Virus record (IMG/VR): IMGVR_UViG_3300002460_000169
Span: 1-23,210 of that record
Origin: a virus
Length of the DNA: 23,210 nt
Strand: one strand, 5' to 3'
Shown: positions 14,657 to 21,301 of the stretch, one piece after another
Numbering within the stretch: the first letter of the stretch is position 1
Layout of the letters: every line of letters starts with the position of its first letter
Position numbers and translations under genes: made by a program
Notes under the pieces: model-generated
What the model was told of the DNA's origin: nothing
Database searches by the model: none
What the model saw: the letters and a program-made list of their open reading frames with translations, nothing else

Positions 14657-15097
14657 TTAGCGAACAGCTGTGTAATCTCCAGTGAATCTCATATAACCAG
14701 TGGCATTGCCAAGGTTATGGAAGAACAAGGTTATGTTTCCTGCACCTGGTTGAGCACGCAATAGAATATATTGAGTTCCCTGTGTTCCGTAAGTGTAGGC
14801 TCCACCCTCTTCTCTTAAATTAACTACAACTGAATCTTCTGATCTAATTCCAGCAACTGTAACTGTGGTTGAATACCAAGGAGTTGCTATTGATGGTAAT
14901 TGGACAGAAAAGCTACCTGCAATCGGGAATGTTCCAGACTTAGCAGGAAACTGCCATGCTCTGGAACCCTCATCATCTGACTTAATTGATAGTGTTCCCG
15001 ATACATCAGAACCACTTGCTCCAAAACGAATCGCTGCCGTGTTTTTAAGGTTAACACCGCTAAAACCTGTATAATTGAAACCACCGTATACTGCCAT
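14657..15097 (-). CDS. beta-rich virion surface protein, unknown function
   Basis: A 146-residue protein, rich in Gly, Ser, Thr and Tyr. It starts MAVYGGFNYTGFSGVNLKN and contains GSRAWQFPAKSGTFPIAGSF near 45-63, a phrase typical of phage fibre or decoration proteins ('AWxFPxKSGTFP'). The C-terminus (NITLFFHNLGNATGYMRFTG) is beta-strand-like. It is the first gene after the major capsid gene, separated from it by 87 bases with a hairpin. That position suits a capsid fibre or decoration protein. No SD; the start is TTAAATG. The family phrase is recalled from pattern, so the role is tentative. Confidence 0.55.
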   Translation of the reverse strand: MAVYGGFNYTGFSGVNLKNTAAIRFGASGSDVSGTLSIKSDDEGSRAWQFPAKSGTFPIAGSFSVQLPSIATPWYSTTVTVAGIRSEDSVVVNLREEGGAYTYGTQGTQYILLRAQPGAGNITLFFHNLGNATGYMRFTGDYTAVR

Positions 15098-15117
15098 TTA
15101 ATGTTGAGCTTATTAGA

Positions 15118-15158
15118 GGCACTGTCGGCTCTTCCGTTAGGACAACCGAACCAGTGCC
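15118..15158 (-). terminator. hairpin after the major capsid gene (possible terminator or stabiliser)
   Basis: GGCACTG (15118-15124) pairs with CAGTGCC (15152-15158). Inside it TCGG (15125-15128) pairs with CCGA (15146-15149), giving 11 bp around a 17-base loop with a two-base bulge. On the minus strand TCTAATAAG follows, which is only weakly U-rich. It could reduce readthrough or protect the capsid mRNA 3' end. Confidence 0.45.
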
Positions 15159-15184
15159 ATGAAATAAGTTTTTTAACTAGCTAA

Positions 15185-16183
15185 CTAGGCTGCGTTAGTG
15201 TTCTTAGATCCAACCCATCCTCGCGGATCGTTGTGTCCAAGATCGAATACAGTCGTAGCCTTGTACTGGATTTCACCAGTTTTGAATACCAAGTTTGGAC
15301 CTTCCAACTCGATACCCTGAGCCTCTTTGAATTGAAGTCCATTTCTGGAAGTCTTCATAGAGGAATCGAACATGAACCAATAGTTCGTGTTGGTAGTAAT
15401 CCAAGGCAATGCAACAATCTTGTAGACTGGCACTGCACCTGAATCATGATCAGCCGAACCAGGAATCCAACTCTTATTCAACGCTCCGAGGATTTCCACT
15501 GCTCTGTGATGAACAGCAGTTCCACGTGCACAAACGAATGTGTTGAGGTTGATATAAGTCGGCTTACCAGTCGGGTCTGTAACCAACGAAGCTGTACGAT
15601 GAGCTGCTTTCAACGCATCGTATTCAAAGTCCATGTTAACAGTCGTACCATCAGTTATTCGGTTGTTCCAAGCTGTTCCGCCATCCTCACGAGTGTGGGA
15701 ATTGCTAATGAAAGCAAGTCCGTCGCCACCAGTAGTCGGAATGCTGTAGTTGCCTGAAATGTCTGATGCAAGATAAGAGGTAGCAAATGCGTTGTCCAAA
15801 CGGTCAGCACATCGCAACTCCCTTAAATCGGAACAGGCTTTTCGAGCTTCTGCAGTCACAGACTCCAGTTTTCTCTTTTGGATACCAAACATCCAGACCA
15901 ACTTCGTAAATGACATCAAGACACCAAACTGAACTTGGGTGTAGGTCTTATCAAGACCCTGAACAGGTGAGGCAGCAGTAATCGCAGCATTTTCTACAAT
16001 GCGGCCAGCGTATCCGATACCAGTCAAGGAAGATTCCTTGGTGTAGTAGTCTTTAACGCCAGTTTCAACATTGAAGTAATCCTGGTACATTCGGCCTTCC
16101 GTTGAACTACCCTTCAGCCAGATATCTTGGATACTAACATCTACTAAATCTGCAGCATCCGATAATGATAATGGATTAGGCAT
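15185..16183 (-). CDS. major capsid protein
   Basis: A 332-residue protein, a normal size for an HK97-fold coat protein. The N-terminus is polar and helical (SLSDAADLVDVSIQDIWLKG), without an obvious delta domain or cleavage site. QFGVLMSFTKLVWMFGIQKR and the long helix that follows (KLESVTAEARKACSDLRELR, about 103-122) match the spine-helix style of coat proteins; the C-terminal part has the alternating beta pattern of the P and A domains (IELEGPNLVFKTGEIQYKAT). Context is decisive: it follows terminase, portal, scaffold and decoration-like genes in the standard order. There is no SD, although capsid proteins need high expression. The family is not identified beyond this. Confidence 0.8.
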   Translation of the reverse strand: MPNPLSLSDAADLVDVSIQDIWLKGSSTEGRMYQDYFNVETGVKDYYTKESSLTGIGYAGRIVENAAITAASPVQGLDKTYTQVQFGVLMSFTKLVWMFGIQKRKLESVTAEARKACSDLRELRCADRLDNAFATSYLASDISGNYSIPTTGGDGLAFISNSHTREDGGTAWNNRITDGTTVNMDFEYDALKAAHRTASLVTDPTGKPTYINLNTFVCARGTAVHHRAVEILGALNKSWIPGSADHDSGAVPVYKIVALPWITTNTNYWFMFDSSMKTSRNGLQFKEAQGIELEGPNLVFKTGEIQYKATTVFDLGHNDPRGWVGSKNTNAA

Positions 16184-16200
16184 AGATTAGGATAGTATTC

Positions 16201-16677
16201 TTATTGCCAAAACGCCTGGCCAGGATTGACCATTTGTCGTGGAGTTTTAAGAAACTCGCCGATTACTTTTGCACTACCCGTTGAGGCACCACTTATAGCA
16301 TAGCAGAAGAATACACCATTGATAGACAAAGTCTGATCATAGGAGGTATTTTCCACTGTTACACTGTCGTACAGTCGGAATCTTTTCATGAGCTGTGCTG
16401 TGTTAATAACATTCAACACATCACATTCCCACAACTGGCCAGGTACGAATGGGATCACTCGTACAAAGGAAGTAGGCTCGTTGACACCTTGGATATAATC
16501 CAAAGAAACGCCAACAATCGAGCTTCCAGTGGCAGAAGTAGTGGCAGAAACTGAAACATTGCCTGAGGAAACATCGAAGATAACTACAGAGTTAGGCTTG
16601 ATGACTCCGGAACCAGGCAAGTTAATAACTGCTGGCTCATGAACTGAACCTGCACTTCTAACTAATTTAATCGCCAT
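16201..16677 (-). CDS. head decoration-like protein preceding the capsid gene
   Basis: A 158-residue, mostly beta protein with GVSLDYIQGVNEPTSFVRVI, PFVPGQLWECDV, AQLMKRFRL and VIGEFLKTP. It starts one base after the scaffold stop (TAATATG) and ends 17 bases before the major capsid start. A small beta protein between scaffold and capsid genes is usually a head decoration or stabilisation protein that binds the shell after expansion. A paralogue lies at 7573-8031. No signal peptide or membrane span. The position is typical; the exact family is not recognised. Confidence 0.6.
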   Translation of the reverse strand: MAIKLVRSAGSVHEPAVINLPGSGVIKPNSVVIFDVSSGNVSVSATTSATGSSIVGVSLDYIQGVNEPTSFVRVIPFVPGQLWECDVLNVINTAQLMKRFRLYDSVTVENTSYDQTLSINGVFFCYAISGASTGSAKVIGEFLKTPRQMVNPGQAFWQ

Positions 16678-16678
16678 A

Positions 16679-17521
16679 TTATTCGGGTAATTTAGTTTCT
16701 AAGTTTTTGATTTCTTCTTCCGACCAGCCATGCATATGAGATCGAAGCAAGGAGCTAAGATGACTATTTACAGGCTTAGGAGAAGATCGTTGAGAACCAG
16801 TAGAGCCAGAACTAGCTACTTTAATTTGCTGTTGCTTGACTGCTACAGTCCCTCGATCATTAGGAGTTTTAACAATTTCCCTGTGGGCTTGCAAGAGAAC
16901 TTGGCTAATCAGACGAGGATCCTTTGGCATATTTATCCTAGGACTTCCATCTGGCCATTGAAATTGTCTCTGTAGAGCAGACCAATTTAGGTCATCAGGA
17001 TCGTTTTCAGGTTTATATTCAGGGAACTTTTCCAAAAAGTTGTTGATTTCTTCTTTCTTAACAACATCGTAGAACATTTGCTGAGCTTCAGATTTAGTTA
17101 ATAAACCTTTAGATCGAGCAACTTTTTCAATCAGACTTATATCATCTGGATGTAGGTCTGCGAGTTCATCATTAACTTCGTTAATCTGTTGACTAACTTG
17201 GTTAATTTCCTGCTGTTTCAGTTCTCTTCGCTGACCTTTGAGGTCAACAATTTGACGAAGCAACTTTTCTCTTTCTGATTGTAAACCAGATACTTGTTTT
17301 GTTAAGTTCCCAATATCACCACTCTCGTTTTCAAGAGCTGGTTTTTGTTCAGATTCCTCTGATTCCGCAGGAGGCTCGGCAGGAGTTTCCTTCTCCTCTA
17401 ATATTGGAGCATCGCTCGCAATATCTTCTTTTACCTCCTCTATTGATTCCTCTTGTACTTCCTCTTGAGTTGCCTCATCAGAAGTAAAGTCGGGAATTGC
17501 ACCAACTTTGTTTTCATTCAT
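16679..17521 (-). CDS. capsid scaffold protein (putative)
   Basis: A 280-residue protein. Residues 1-68 are extremely acidic with Pro (TQEEVQEESIEEVKEDIAS); 75-125 are a strongly charged coiled coil (KQVSGLQSEREKLLRQIVDL and beyond); 130-205 are helical; and the C-terminus is basic and Ser-rich (KQQQIKVASSGSTG) ending in a short helix. An acidic, coiled-coil, highly soluble protein between portal and capsid genes is the standard scaffold layout, where it organises the procapsid and then leaves. The ATG is preceded by a weak SD-like AAAAGAAG inside a structured leader (17522-17697), so its level is probably regulated. No protease active-site motif is visible. Confidence 0.7.
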   Translation of the reverse strand: MNENKVGAIPDFTSDEATQEEVQEESIEEVKEDIASDAPILEEKETPAEPPAESEESEQKPALENESGDIGNLTKQVSGLQSEREKLLRQIVDLKGQRRELKQQEINQVSQQINEVNDELADLHPDDISLIEKVARSKGLLTKSEAQQMFYDVVKKEEINNFLEKFPEYKPENDPDDLNWSALQRQFQWPDGSPRINMPKDPRLISQVLLQAHREIVKTPNDRGTVAVKQQQIKVASSGSTGSQRSSPKPVNSHLSSLLRSHMHGWSEEEIKNLETKLPE

Positions 17522-17562
17522 AGGGTTTGACTTCTTTTGATAACCCTGAAGAAGAACAGGGT
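17522..17562 (-). promoter_or_regulatory. alternative hairpins around the scaffold gene start
   Basis: On the minus strand ACCCTG (17557-17562) pairs with CAGGGT (17543-17548) around TTCTTCTT. Alternatively AGGGTT (17542-17547) pairs with AACCCT (17522-17527), placing the weak AAAAGAAG ribosome site in a 14-base loop immediately before ATG 17519-17521. The two stems share bases and exclude one another. The CTTCTT loop could also pair with AAGAAG of the ribosome site. Confidence 0.4.
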
Positions 17563-17571
17563 CTACTTATT

Positions 17572-17606
17572 AAAACAAAACTGAACCCATTTGGTGAGTT
17601 CAGTTT
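17572..17606 (-). terminator. intrinsic-terminator-like hairpin upstream of the scaffold gene
   Basis: AAACTGAAC (minus, 17606-17598) pairs perfectly with GTTCAGTTT (17586-17578), nine base pairs around an 11-base loop that can close further with CC/GG. It is followed at once by TGTTTTA, a U-rich tail. The tail TTTTGTTTTA also follows the palindrome at 18332-18352. The plus strand has no T-run. Confidence 0.55.
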
Positions 17607-17682
17607 GGTAGCTAAGGGAAGGAATCGCTAAAAACCTCCTTAGCTAGCCAATTGAACTAGCCAAACGCTTTAGCGATTCCTT
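17578..17682 (-). ncRNA. candidate attenuator-type structured leader
   Basis: Within the gap before the scaffold gene the minus strand can form competing structures. Stem 1: 17669-17682 with 17619-17632, a perfect 14 bp. Stem 2: 17638-17657 with 17598-17617, 18 bp in blocks of 9, 4 and 5. Terminator stem: 17598-17606 with 17578-17586. Stem 2 uses the whole 5' arm of the terminator, so it is an antiterminator by geometry. Stems 1 and 2 interleave with only one base between their 3' arms, so they cannot both form fully. It matches no riboswitch or leader I recognise. Confidence 0.5.
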
Positions 17683-17697
17683 ATTAGTTGTTAACTT

Positions 17698-17814
17698 CTA
17701 CTTCTTTTTCTTTACCATTCCACTATCAGACATGACATACTTCGATGCTGCTTTCCCTTTCTTTGTGTACGGAAACTTCTTAACCTTGCCTGATTTTGTT
17801 TCAACTTTTGGCAT
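17698..17814 (-). CDS. 38-residue basic protein
   Basis: A short frame of 38 codons with 13 Lys, starting MPKVETKSGKVKKFPYTKKG, then KAASKYVMSDSGMVKKKK. The KKFPYTKKGKAA phrase resembles tiny basic proteins found near portal and capsid genes in many environmental phages. The start overlaps the upstream stop as TAATG. It is the last gene before the structured leader. It could bind packaged DNA or the acidic scaffold; this is inference. No SD. Confidence 0.6.
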   Translation of the reverse strand: MPKVETKSGKVKKFPYTKKGKAASKYVMSDSGMVKKKK

Positions 17815-18302
17815 TATATTGGTCTATTAGCGAATGGTCTATCTTCGACCACTCGGAATTGGGTATCTTTATCTAAGTTATTAAATACTCTCTCGGCCCA
17901 GAGGCGAACTCCATTTACGCCATCCGCAAAAGTAATTACCTTGGGTCTAATATCTTTGCCACCATTCATCTCCTTTTGGGCAGGTGTAATTGAACTGTAC
18001 TTTTCAGGTACTATAATCGAGAATAGGAAGCCAGCACTATCTGGAAGTGCTTCTAATTCAACTCCAAAGTTTTTGTTTAGTACCAAGTCCACAGTATCGA
18101 TAAAGTCAGGAGGAATTGGATACTTGGGCATGCTAACAGTCTCAACAGGAGTCTCAACATTAGCAGGGTTAGGGCCAGCCACAGGCTCTACAACAGGCTC
18201 TGGTTTAACAGTATCTTCTACTTTCTTTTCCAAGGAAGCAAAACTAGACTTTAGAGATTCAATTTCTGAAGACAAATTAGCGAGAGTTTCTTTTTGTGTC
18301 AT
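17814..18302 (-). CDS. head-region protein of unknown function
   Basis: A 162-residue protein. Residues 1-33 form a short coiled coil (SSEIESLKSSFASLEKKVED), 34-60 are a Pro/Val/Glu-rich linker, and 62-160 form a compact domain (FIDTVDLVLNKNFGVELEAL, then FLFSIIVPEKYSSIT). The domain style is familiar from environmental phage genomes between portal and scaffold, without a known function. Its stop overlaps the start of the 38-residue gene by one base. It begins 50 bases after the previous gene, past a palindromic element. No SD. Confidence 0.55.
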   Translation of the reverse strand: MTQKETLANLSSEIESLKSSFASLEKKVEDTVKPEPVVEPVAGPNPANVETPVETVSMPKYPIPPDFIDTVDLVLNKNFGVELEALPDSAGFLFSIIVPEKYSSITPAQKEMNGGKDIRPKVITFADGVNGVRLWAERVFNNLDKDTQFRVVEDRPFANRPI

Positions 18303-18331
18303 CGTTAGATTAATTATGGGTTAATATTAAA

Positions 18332-18352
18332 TAAAACAAAAGTTGATAACTT
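18332..18352 (-). terminator. post-stop palindrome with T-rich tail
   Basis: Directly after the TAG of the 139-residue gene the minus strand reads AAGTT-ATC-AACTT followed by TTGTTTTA. It is a 5-bp stem with a 3-base loop and a U-rich tail. The stem is AT-rich and weak for a terminator, but nearly the same sequence follows the terminase stop at 21279-21301. Confidence 0.4.
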
Positions 18353-18772
18353 CTAGGGTTTGATTAAGGGTAATCCACCATTCATAACACCCTGTTTATA
18401 CTCTTTTGGAAGTGAACCAATTACATCCTCTCTTAAGGCAGAGCAAGGCACGCTGAGTTCTATCGGGAAGTTGATCATCTCTCCTTTATGGATATCCTTA
18501 GTAGCCTTGATTCCCAAGGTAGTCTTGTAATGATGGATCGTTTCAAGAGTTTGAGGTATGAGCTTTTGCTGGTCTTCAGGCTGACCACATACGAACAACA
18601 CTTCTAATAGAATCTTCGTTGGTACAATAGCTGTCTTTCCATCAGGGAATGTCATTCTAACCAGCTTACAGTCCTTAACTTCTTCCTGTTCGCTCCAGTT
18701 GACTTCCCATACCATACCAGTTGAACGCTCGTCTACATCGATGATATTGAATTTTTCTCGTTCTTTTAACAT
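18353..18772 (-). CDS. head-region protein of unknown function
   Basis: A 139-residue protein of mixed alpha/beta composition. The N-terminal half is beta-like (FNIIDVDERSTGMVWEVNWS, MTFPDGKTAIVPTKI). The C-terminal half has a helix (QQKLIPQTLETIHHYKTTLG), then PIELSVPCSALREDVIGSLP. There is no signal peptide, membrane segment or catalytic motif. The start follows the tiny membrane-peptide gene by one base (TAATATG) and has no SD. Position between portal and scaffold suggests a head-assembly or completion role, but nothing in the sequence proves it. Confidence 0.55.
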   Translation of the reverse strand: MLKEREKFNIIDVDERSTGMVWEVNWSEQEEVKDCKLVRMTFPDGKTAIVPTKILLEVLFVCGQPEDQQKLIPQTLETIHHYKTTLGIKATKDIHKGEMINFPIELSVPCSALREDVIGSLPKEYKQGVMNGGLPLIKP

Positions 18773-18773
18773 A

Positions 18774-18869
18774 TTACTTTAATAAAGTTAAAACTTGCTG
18801 AGTCCACCAAATACCGTAGACTCCGATGGCTATCTTGATAAGTTGTAATACTGTTTCACTCCTTGTCAT
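18774..18869 (-). CDS. 31-residue membrane micropeptide
   Basis: ATG 18867-18869 to TAA 18774-18776 encodes 31 residues. MTRSE leads into a hydrophobic helix (VLQLIKIAIGVYGIWW), then TQQVLTLLK. It fills exactly the space between two head genes: it overlaps the upstream stop by 14 bases, and its own stop is one base before the next ATG. That fit and the clear membrane segment support a real gene despite the length. A role in lysis timing, membrane attachment or none in the virion is open. Confidence 0.5.
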   Translation of the reverse strand: MTRSETVLQLIKIAIGVYGIWWTQQVLTLLK

Positions 18870-19089
18870 TGCTCAATTTTATTAGTTCTTGGAAGAATTC
18901 TTGAACTCCTTTCGCTTTACCTTGTTGAACCAACATTTTGCTTACTGTAGCCCATTCTGTATCCTCTAAACTGGTATCGCTCTTGAATTGTTGAATAATC
19001 ATCTCAGCAACTCTTTCGAATGTAGTCCATTGCGGCGAATGGATTATGTTCCTAATCTGATCCTTTTCCAGCTTTGTTAAAAGGTTCAT
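18856..19089 (-). CDS. small helical protein downstream of the portal gene
   Basis: A 77-residue helical protein (KLEKDQIRNIIHSPQWTTFE, AEMIIQQFKSD, GVQEFFQELIKLS). The 'helix - SPxW - helix ... FFxEL' layout resembles short proteins next to portal genes in other environmental podoviruses, with no assigned function. The start overlaps the portal stop as ATGA, indicating coupled translation, and the 3' end hosts the start of the 31-residue membrane peptide. No SD. Confidence 0.6.
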   Translation of the reverse strand: MNLLTKLEKDQIRNIIHSPQWTTFERVAEMIIQQFKSDTSLEDTEWATVSKMLVQQGKAKGVQEFFQELIKLSNDKE

Positions 19090-21233
19090 CTAAAGCCCTG
19101 GCTTAGCCTACTTACAATTCGTTGGGCTATTCCTTGTGGCCGCTCAGGCATACCCGTGCTACTTACCATCGTTTCAGCTTCGGGAGCAGCCATATCGGGA
19201 ACCTCTGCAGGAACCCCTCCAGGAGTGCCAGAAGCTCCTCCAACGCCTTCAGCTGGAAGGAATAGAGGTGGCTGAGGCTGTGGCTGTTGTTGCTGTTCTG
19301 CAGGATCCTGGTTCCAATTATCAGGTAGAATATCTCTCGGATCCTTGTCATAGAGCTTAACTAGAGCCTTGGCTACCTTGCCATATACCATTGGCCCAAT
19401 ATCTTGTCCAGTCATAGGATCAGGCCGAGGAGCAATAAGAGGAATAAGCATATTGTACATCTCCAAGTCTAGAGCTTTCTCTACCTGCTTAGAGGAAGTC
19501 AGCACTGATTGGGACTTCACATTGATAATACCCTCCCAGTTCAAAGACTCTGGCTTGACTCTAAAGAACTGAGTTTCTTGTGTTTCAATCAGGTTGCCTT
19601 TTTCATCTTTATCTAAATTGAGTGGGAACTCAGGGAATACTTTGGCTTTGAATATATCCTTAGCTACACCATTCTCATCTGTTTGTACGGTTCGTTCGTA
19701 GAGCTGAGGATCAGAGTCTATCTCCTTTAGATAGTCGTCAATCAGGGCAGGATCTACAATCTCATAGACTTCAGGCACGGAATATAAGAGCTGGGATAGA
19801 GCTACTGTGATATAGGCTTCCGTGTTCAAGGCATCAGTAATGTTCTCTAACGGATTCTTTAATCTCTTTAGAGCAGCCTCTTTAGCTTGAGCTATCTCAA
19901 ATGCTGTCTTACCGGTAATAGTACCAAGCAAGGGTTCAGTAATACCTGAGGCCTCATCCATGTCCTTCTTGAATCTATCGAGTCCTTCCCAGGCTTCTGC
20001 TCCAGGCCCAGGAACTTGGAGCCAGTTGATGTTCTTAGGATCTAATACCTGTTTACCTACACCTGGCGTAATCTTGATATCTCCAGTTTCACTAAGACTC
20101 TGTGTTCCTTGATAGAAGAACATCTTATAGATCGAGATAACCAATTGGTCAATGGTCATGTTTCTAACCTTGTCTATAAGGTTATTGTCATAACGCATGG
20201 CTTCATAGATACCGATACCGTAGGGGCAATTACCACTCCTAAGATTCCAATAGGTCTGCCAGAGCGAGAGCTTCTTTAAGCCATGAGCATCTGAAATAGG
20301 CAGAGGAGTCAAGACTACAGGCACGCCATTGGCTATTACCAGGAACAGGTCTTTCAGTTTGTTCTCGTAGAAGTATACCTCAACCAAGTCAGATTCTCTG
20401 TAGGTCTTTTCTTCAGTTGTTCCTTTGCTACCAGTTAGGCGGTCTGAAGTAATGCCACCTGGCTGTACTAGAGGAGTCAGCTTCCAGTTTGCGAACTCTT
20501 CTTTGAAGGCATCTAAGGCATAGACCTTACGCCAGCACCAATCTCGCATAGAGAACTGGTTGTTGGGCAATGCCATGTCATCTATCCAGACATTCCAGGG
20601 ATCTAGGTTCTCACGGAAGATATCGTTAAACTCCACCACTTCCTTCTCTTCATATATAGACTTGTCAGGTTCGAGCTGATTGAACTCAACAAGATTGTTG
20701 ACTTTTCTGCTTATTCGAAGAGGATAGGTTCGAGCACAGGCCCAGCCATACTTGGCTAGATTGAATACGAATAACTTGAGCTGTTGCTTACTCTTAGCAG
20801 TTTCCCAACTACGCTTGTAGAGCTGACGCATTAGTTCACTCGTAGCCTGGAACTTCTTAGAGGTAGCAGAGAATACACCCTCTGGATTCTGGTCAATCAG
20901 AGTAGCTAGAGCTATCTGGATCTTAACATATGGATTAGGTTGAGCGATATCAGACTGCCAGTTGGTTTCACCCAAGTTAACCATCTGCCCTCTCCAGCCT
21001 TTGTCTTCATCTGTAACAAGAACCTTCTTGCCTTTGCCTTTTAGTCTATGTGGTATGTAATCTCTATCAGCATCAGACCAGATGCTCTCCATATTGTAGC
21101 CATACTGTTCAGTTCTAGCTTCCTGGAGTTTAGTTATTCGCTGCTTGACGAATTCAAAATCCTTACGCTGTTGTTCGTTAAGGTCTTTTACTTCGCTAAA
21201 CACTCTAACTGCCTTTTTTTCTTGTTCAGGCAT
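19086..21233 (-). CDS. portal protein (P22 gp1-size)
   Basis: A 715-residue protein, close to the 725 residues of P22 gp1. Its polar helical N-terminus contains WSDADRDYIPHRLKGKGKKV. Residues 90-110 (NWQSDIAQPNPYVKIQIALA), DPWNVWIDDMALPN near 211-224 and PYGIGIYEAMRYDNNLIDKV near 337-356 match the wing and stem regions of large podovirus portals; KTAFEIAQAKEAALKRLKNP near 455-475 is the usual late helix. The last 75 residues are Gln- and Pro-rich. The portal forms the dodecameric vertex through which terminase pumps DNA. It follows the terminase after 66 bases with a palindromic element and overlaps the next gene by four bases. No SD. Confidence 0.85.
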   Translation of the reverse strand: MPEQEKKAVRVFSEVKDLNEQQRKDFEFVKQRITKLQEARTEQYGYNMESIWSDADRDYIPHRLKGKGKKVLVTDEDKGWRGQMVNLGETNWQSDIAQPNPYVKIQIALATLIDQNPEGVFSATSKKFQATSELMRQLYKRSWETAKSKQQLKLFVFNLAKYGWACARTYPLRISRKVNNLVEFNQLEPDKSIYEEKEVVEFNDIFRENLDPWNVWIDDMALPNNQFSMRDWCWRKVYALDAFKEEFANWKLTPLVQPGGITSDRLTGSKGTTEEKTYRESDLVEVYFYENKLKDLFLVIANGVPVVLTPLPISDAHGLKKLSLWQTYWNLRSGNCPYGIGIYEAMRYDNNLIDKVRNMTIDQLVISIYKMFFYQGTQSLSETGDIKITPGVGKQVLDPKNINWLQVPGPGAEAWEGLDRFKKDMDEASGITEPLLGTITGKTAFEIAQAKEAALKRLKNPLENITDALNTEAYITVALSQLLYSVPEVYEIVDPALIDDYLKEIDSDPQLYERTVQTDENGVAKDIFKAKVFPEFPLNLDKDEKGNLIETQETQFFRVKPESLNWEGIINVKSQSVLTSSKQVEKALDLEMYNMLIPLIAPRPDPMTGQDIGPMVYGKVAKALVKLYDKDPRDILPDNWNQDPAEQQQQPQPQPPLFLPAEGVGGASGTPGGVPAEVPDMAAPEAETMVSSTGMPERPQGIAQRIVSRLSQGFR

Positions 21234-21278
21234 TCAGACAAGAGTACTTTAATTACTTCAAGTATGGCTTTTAATTCC

Positions 21279-21301
21279 TAAAACACAAAGTTGATAACTT
21301 T
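21279..21301 (-). terminator. post-stop palindrome after the terminase gene
   Basis: The terminase TAA (21300-21302) runs into AAAGTT-ATC-AACTTT, a 6-bp stem with a 3-base loop, followed by GTGTTTTAG. The palindrome and tail nearly repeat the element at 18332-18352. It may be a weak terminator or another kind of signal; a regulatory palindrome ahead of the portal gene is possible. Confidence 0.4.

Noticed and set aside
17580-17690. tRNA-like pieces (GTTCAATTGG and GGGTTCAG on the minus strand)
   Set aside because: The pieces look like D- and T-loop phrases, but no 7-bp acceptor stem, anticodon arm or CCA end can be drawn. The 14- and 18-bp stems do not fit a cloverleaf.
21188-21277. 29-codon minus-strand frame with a helical, Lys-rich product across the portal start
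   Set aside because: It has no ATG, GTG or plausibly placed TTG start and overlaps the beginning of the portal gene.
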